A stretch of DNA of 8,287 bases from an uncultured archaeon (lineage in GTDB: Archaea > Thermoproteota > CALKCG01 > B24). The position numbers and the translations under genes were made by a program. The stretch spans positions 1 through 8,287 of the forward strand of contig CALKCG010000074.1 in the NCBI GenBank assembly GCA_938082915.1, given 5' to 3'. Positions 6,065 through 8,287 of this stretch are shown piece by piece (the stretch's first letter is position 1; every line of letters begins with the position of its first letter). The notes beneath the pieces are model-generated. The model was not told where the DNA came from. It saw only the letters and a list, made by a program, of their open reading frames with translations, and searched no databases.

Positions 6065-6808
6065 ATGGGGATTAAATCCCTTAAAATAGGTTTTCTTCAA
6101 TTAGTTGGATGCAGCGGTTGCTTAACGTCAATAATAGACTCAACTGTATTTAAAGAAATATGGAATAAGGGTTACATAATTTTTTTCCCAATGATAAAGG
6201 ATGGTGGAGATATAGATAGTTGCGATCTAGTATTTATAGAGGGGTCAGCTTCGAAAAGAGATGAAAAATTGCTTAAAAAAGTACGTACAAAGGTTAAGAG
6301 GGTGATTTCCATAGGGTCTTGCGCATGCTTCGGGGGCATCTCAAGCAATGTCAAAGAGTTAGAGCTTAAACCTATACATAGCATGATAGAAGTAGACCTG
6401 GAGCTCCCAGGCTGTCCACCTCCTGAAAACCTGATATCAACGCTACTTTACGCCTTGATTAGCGGTAAAGAATTCAAACATAAGACGGTTAACGTATGCT
6501 CAGAATGTCCATTCCATCCTTGTAAGGCAAAATATCCAATAATCATTAGAGAAATTTTCCCAAAGGGGAAAAGCGAGCGGTGCCTATTGGAAGAGGGAAT
6601 TCTCTGTCTCGGGCCTATAACCAGAGCTGGATGTGAAGCTAAATGTGTAGTTCAAGGTGGAAGTTGCTATGGATGTATGGGCTTACTTAAAAGTGATTCA
6701 TTAACTTCTCTAGTTGACTTCTTAGCCTTACTTGCCATCCCTAAGGAATTGAAGTACGACGTTGTAAACATCTTAAACCTATATGGGAAGAGGGAGTATG
6801 TCTCTTAA
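6065..6808 (+). CDS. mvhG: F420-non-reducing (Mvh-type) [NiFe] hydrogenase small subunit
   Basis: A 247-residue small subunit that carries electrons from the NiFe site of the neighbouring large subunit to the MvhD domain of the upstream HdrA protein. It has no signal peptide or twin-arginine motif and no membrane helix, so it is cytoplasmic, as expected for group 3 enzymes. Proximal-cluster ligands are C16 and C19 (VGCSGC), C86 (IGSCACFGG) and C117 (PGCPPP). The C-terminal two-cluster domain has C145 and C148 (CSECP), C173, C181, C190, C194, C201 and C204, with the family motif LCLGPITRAGC; C88 and C153 are extra. Length and order are normal for MvhG/FrhG. The ATG lies 2 nt after the HdrA stop, behind a weak AGAGGT site. 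Its two domains are each mirrored separately by the two genes at 1067-3157, so the locus holds one intact and one split small subunit. Confidence 0.92.
   Translation: MGIKSLKIGFLQLVGCSGCLTSIIDSTVFKEIWNKGYIIFFPMIKDGGDIDSCDLVFIEGSASKRDEKLLKKVRTKVKRVISIGSCACFGGISSNVKELELKPIHSMIEVDLELPGCPPPENLISTLLYALISGKEFKHKTVNVCSECPFHPCKAKYPIIIREIFPKGKSERCLLEEGILCLGPITRAGCEAKCVVQGGSCYGCMGLLKSDSLTSLVDFLALLAIPKELKYDVVNILNLYGKREYVS
6791..6796 (+). promoter_or_regulatory. Purine-rich ribosome site AGGGAG before the large-subunit start
   Basis: GGAAGAGGGAG at 6786-6796 lies just before ATG 6798 and inside the end of the small-subunit gene. It supports 6798 over the upstream in-frame ATG at 6783, which has no such site. 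Starting at 6798 also gives the usual short lead (MSLKQIHPLTRIEG) to the large-subunit motif. Confidence 0.45.
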
Positions 6809-8024
6809 ACAAATACACCCACTTACAAGAATTGAAGGTGCTTCGGAAGTTATTGTTAAAATACATAAACGAGAAGTTCAAGAATTGGAGTTTAATCTCC
6901 CAGTTCTGAGGAAAATTGAAACTCTTCTACGCGGAAAAAGGGTTCACATCATTCCATTTATTGTGGCGAAAATATGTGGCGTCTGTCCATTTTCTCATCA
7001 AATAGCTGCCTCTATAGCATTAGAGAAGGCTTTGAACATAGATGCACCTCTATTGGCATCAAATGTCAGGCGACTAATTCTGAGCATGGAGCATATTAGA
7101 AGCCATGCTTATAATCTTTTTCTAATGGGGCTTCAAGATGCTAGTAGACTTCTTGGAATGGATGAAAAACTATTAAGCCATAGACTATTTCATAGTGGTT
7201 TAAACGTCATAAGATTTGCTGATCAAGTACTATCATTAATAGCAGGAGGACCAATATCACCTGGAATATCGACAGTAGGAGGTCTTCTAAAGATGCCGAT
7301 CATAGGATCTTCGATAAACGATCTTAAAAGAGACGTTAAAAATATCTTGGAAGATATGAACCGAGCTCTAAGCATATCCAAGAATCTAAGGGGGTCAAAA
7401 TATTATGAAATATTTAACTTGGAGAGAGATCACATTCTTATTACAAGCTTCGGTAGAGATATGGATCCGATAAATGGTATACTTAAGATGTACGAGAATG
7501 TAAGTTGGAAAGAATTGGATGTTTTAGAAGATCCTAAAGACCTATTAACTAAAAATGTTCTTACAGGACCCTTGGCTAGAGCCACTTTTATTAGTTTACA
7601 TTATAGTTTAGAAGAGAGCCTCCCAACTCATAATCTACTCGACCTCTACATGCTTAGGATTTTAGAAATTATAAACGCTCTATCGTATTCCATGAATTTA
7701 TTAAGAACTTTAAAAGATTTAGGAGAATTCTATAGGAAAAGTCCACAGAAGAAAAGCGGCTTCGGAAGAAGCTTCGTTGAAGCTCCCAGGGGTACATTAA
7801 TTTACGAGTGCGAAGTTGAAGAAGAAGTAGTAAAAAGTATTAGAATAATAACTCCAACGGAGTTAAATTTACCCTTCCTTAAGACGTTTTCTAGAAAAAT
7901 CGTTGAAAGGACCCTTGAAAGAGGCCTACCAGTGGAGGATGCCGTGGAAAACCTTAAAATCGCTATAAGGGCATTCGACCCTTGTATATCTTGTGCAACT
8001 CACATAACAGTAATTAATAGCTAG
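6798..8024 (+). CDS. mvhA: F420-non-reducing (Mvh-type) [NiFe] hydrogenase large (catalytic) subunit
   Basis: A 408-residue catalytic subunit that splits or forms H2 at a NiFe centre. It opens with HPLTRIEG (residues 7-14), where the glutamate near the active site is kept but the usual following His is Ala. The L1 motif is KICGVCPFSH with NiFe ligands C60 and C63. Further conserved stretches are IRSHAYNLFLMGLQD, GGPISPGISTVGG (the family's usual His-Pro is not evident), EAPRGTLIY (328-336) and RIITPTELN. The L5 motif is DPCISCATH with ligands C396 and C399 and H402. All four ligand cysteines are present, so catalysis is plausible. It is shorter than typical MvhA (about 470). Only six residues follow H402, less than the roughly 15-25 residue tail normally cut off by the maturation protease. 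It overlaps the small-subunit gene by 11 nt. ATG 6783 is an alternative start. Confidence 0.92.
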   Translation: MSLKQIHPLTRIEGASEVIVKIHKREVQELEFNLPVLRKIETLLRGKRVHIIPFIVAKICGVCPFSHQIAASIALEKALNIDAPLLASNVRRLILSMEHIRSHAYNLFLMGLQDASRLLGMDEKLLSHRLFHSGLNVIRFADQVLSLIAGGPISPGISTVGGLLKMPIIGSSINDLKRDVKNILEDMNRALSISKNLRGSKYYEIFNLERDHILITSFGRDMDPINGILKMYENVSWKELDVLEDPKDLLTKNVLTGPLARATFISLHYSLEESLPTHNLLDLYMLRILEIINALSYSMNLLRTLKDLGEFYRKSPQKKSGFGRSFVEAPRGTLIYECEVEEEVVKSIRIITPTELNLPFLKTFSRKIVERTLERGLPVEDAVENLKIAIRAFDPCISCATHITVINS

Positions 8025-8059
8025 GATAATTCTTATGAAAGATATAGAATGCTGAAAGA

Positions 8060-8284
8060 TTAAAAATAACTTTTTTCCTCTACTAGATCTTTTAGCGCGT
8101 GATTCATTTCATTTTTAACTATTTCCTTTATTTTATAAGGAATAACCGTTTTTTCAATTCCCTTGGCTATAAGACTGATCATAAAATTATTAATCTTACT
8201 TTTAATTTTATTGGGTATTTTTCTGATATTCCAGGTTATTATTTCCTTGGTCCTTCTTCTTTTCCAAGCATTCATCATATCCAT
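8060..8284 (-). CDS. Hypothetical small basic protein, possibly 5' partial
   Basis: I do not recognise this 74-residue product. It is rich in Lys and Arg (13 Lys, 4 Arg against 8 acidic residues), begins with a basic cluster (WKRRRTKE), has no cysteine and looks helical and amphipathic in its second half (KIKEIVKNEMNHALKDLVEE). It differs sharply from the cysteine-rich redox genes beside it. ATGs at 8284, 8278 and 8275 could start it, and the frame stays open to the window edge, so it may be the C-terminal end of a longer gene. It converges on the hydrogenase operon. The AT-rich, low-complexity coding makes a chance frame possible. Confidence 0.4.
   Translation of the reverse strand: MDMMNAWKRRRTKEIITWNIRKIPNKIKSKINNFMISLIAKGIEKTVIPYKIKEIVKNEMNHALKDLVEEKSYF
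8062..8066 (-). terminator. T5 run on the minus strand, putative terminator of the convergent gene
   Basis: AAAAA on the + strand reads as five T's on the minus strand, right at the stop codon of the convergent ORF. With the T6 run on the other strand it would make a compact two-way terminator. The run is short, so the support is weak. Confidence 0.3.
8071..8076 (+). terminator. T6 run, putative archaeal terminator after the large-subunit gene
   Basis: TTTTTT occurs 47 nt after the TAG of the hydrogenase large subunit, at the convergent junction. Archaeal RNA polymerase stops at such U-tracts without needing a hairpin, and none is obvious here. Confidence 0.5.
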
Positions 8285-8287
8285 ATA

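Noticed and set aside
6783..6797. Upstream ATG as the start of the hydrogenase large subunit
   Set aside because: No ribosome site precedes it, while a purine-rich site lies before ATG 6798, which also gives the usual N-terminus.

Overview
The window reads as an accessory redox locus of an anaerobic archaeon. All six large genes are on the + strand and are packed with iron-sulfur motifs. Archaeal traits are Shine-Dalgarno sites of the GGTGAT/GAGGTGA type, a gene that looks leaderless or nearly so behind a TATA-like box, HdrA/MvhD and F420-non-reducing (Mvh-type) hydrogenase families, and heavy use of AGA/AGG and ATA codons. An uncultured Thermoproteota-like lineage (for example Bathyarchaeia) is possible, but this is a guess; no marker gene is present.

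Layout. Positions 1-3157 hold three tightly linked genes: (1) the C-terminal part of a NuoF/HydB-type NADH:acceptor flavoprotein, cut by the window edge; (2) a NuoG/HoxU-like [2Fe-2S] protein whose C-terminal half is the C-terminal cluster domain of an Mvh-type [NiFe] hydrogenase small subunit; (3) a protein joining the N-terminal (proximal-cluster) domain of a [NiFe] small subunit, a 2[4Fe-4S] domain and a shortened, degenerate [FeFe]-hydrogenase H-cluster domain. Genes 2 and 3 are in the same frame, separated by one TAG; read together they have the domain order of a trimeric bifurcating HydA, with a [NiFe] small subunit inserted in swapped order (C domain before N domain). Positions 3158-3584 are non-coding as far as I can see and carry the likely promoter of the second block. 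Positions 3585-8024 hold (4) a winged-helix/HdrA/2[4Fe-4S]/MvhD fusion, (5) a full-length MvhG-like small subunit and (6) an MvhA-like large subunit with all four NiFe-ligand cysteines. A basic hypothetical ORF lies on the minus strand at the right edge, convergent with gene 6, with T-runs for both strands between them.

Working model (inference). Gene 6/5 oxidises or makes H2 and passes electrons through the MvhD domain to the FAD of the HdrA protein. The NuoF-like protein exchanges electrons with NAD(P)H. The gene 2/3 hybrid could wire the two, or act as a ferredoxin-facing arm, giving an electron-bifurcating or confurcating H2/NAD(P)H/ferredoxin complex. No HdrB or HdrC is present, so heterodisulfide is not an obvious substrate. 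The most striking points are the [NiFe]/[FeFe] hybrid with its loss of the H-cluster L1 cysteines, the split and order-swapped small subunit, the TAG/CTG junction, and the DNA-binding domain fused to HdrA.
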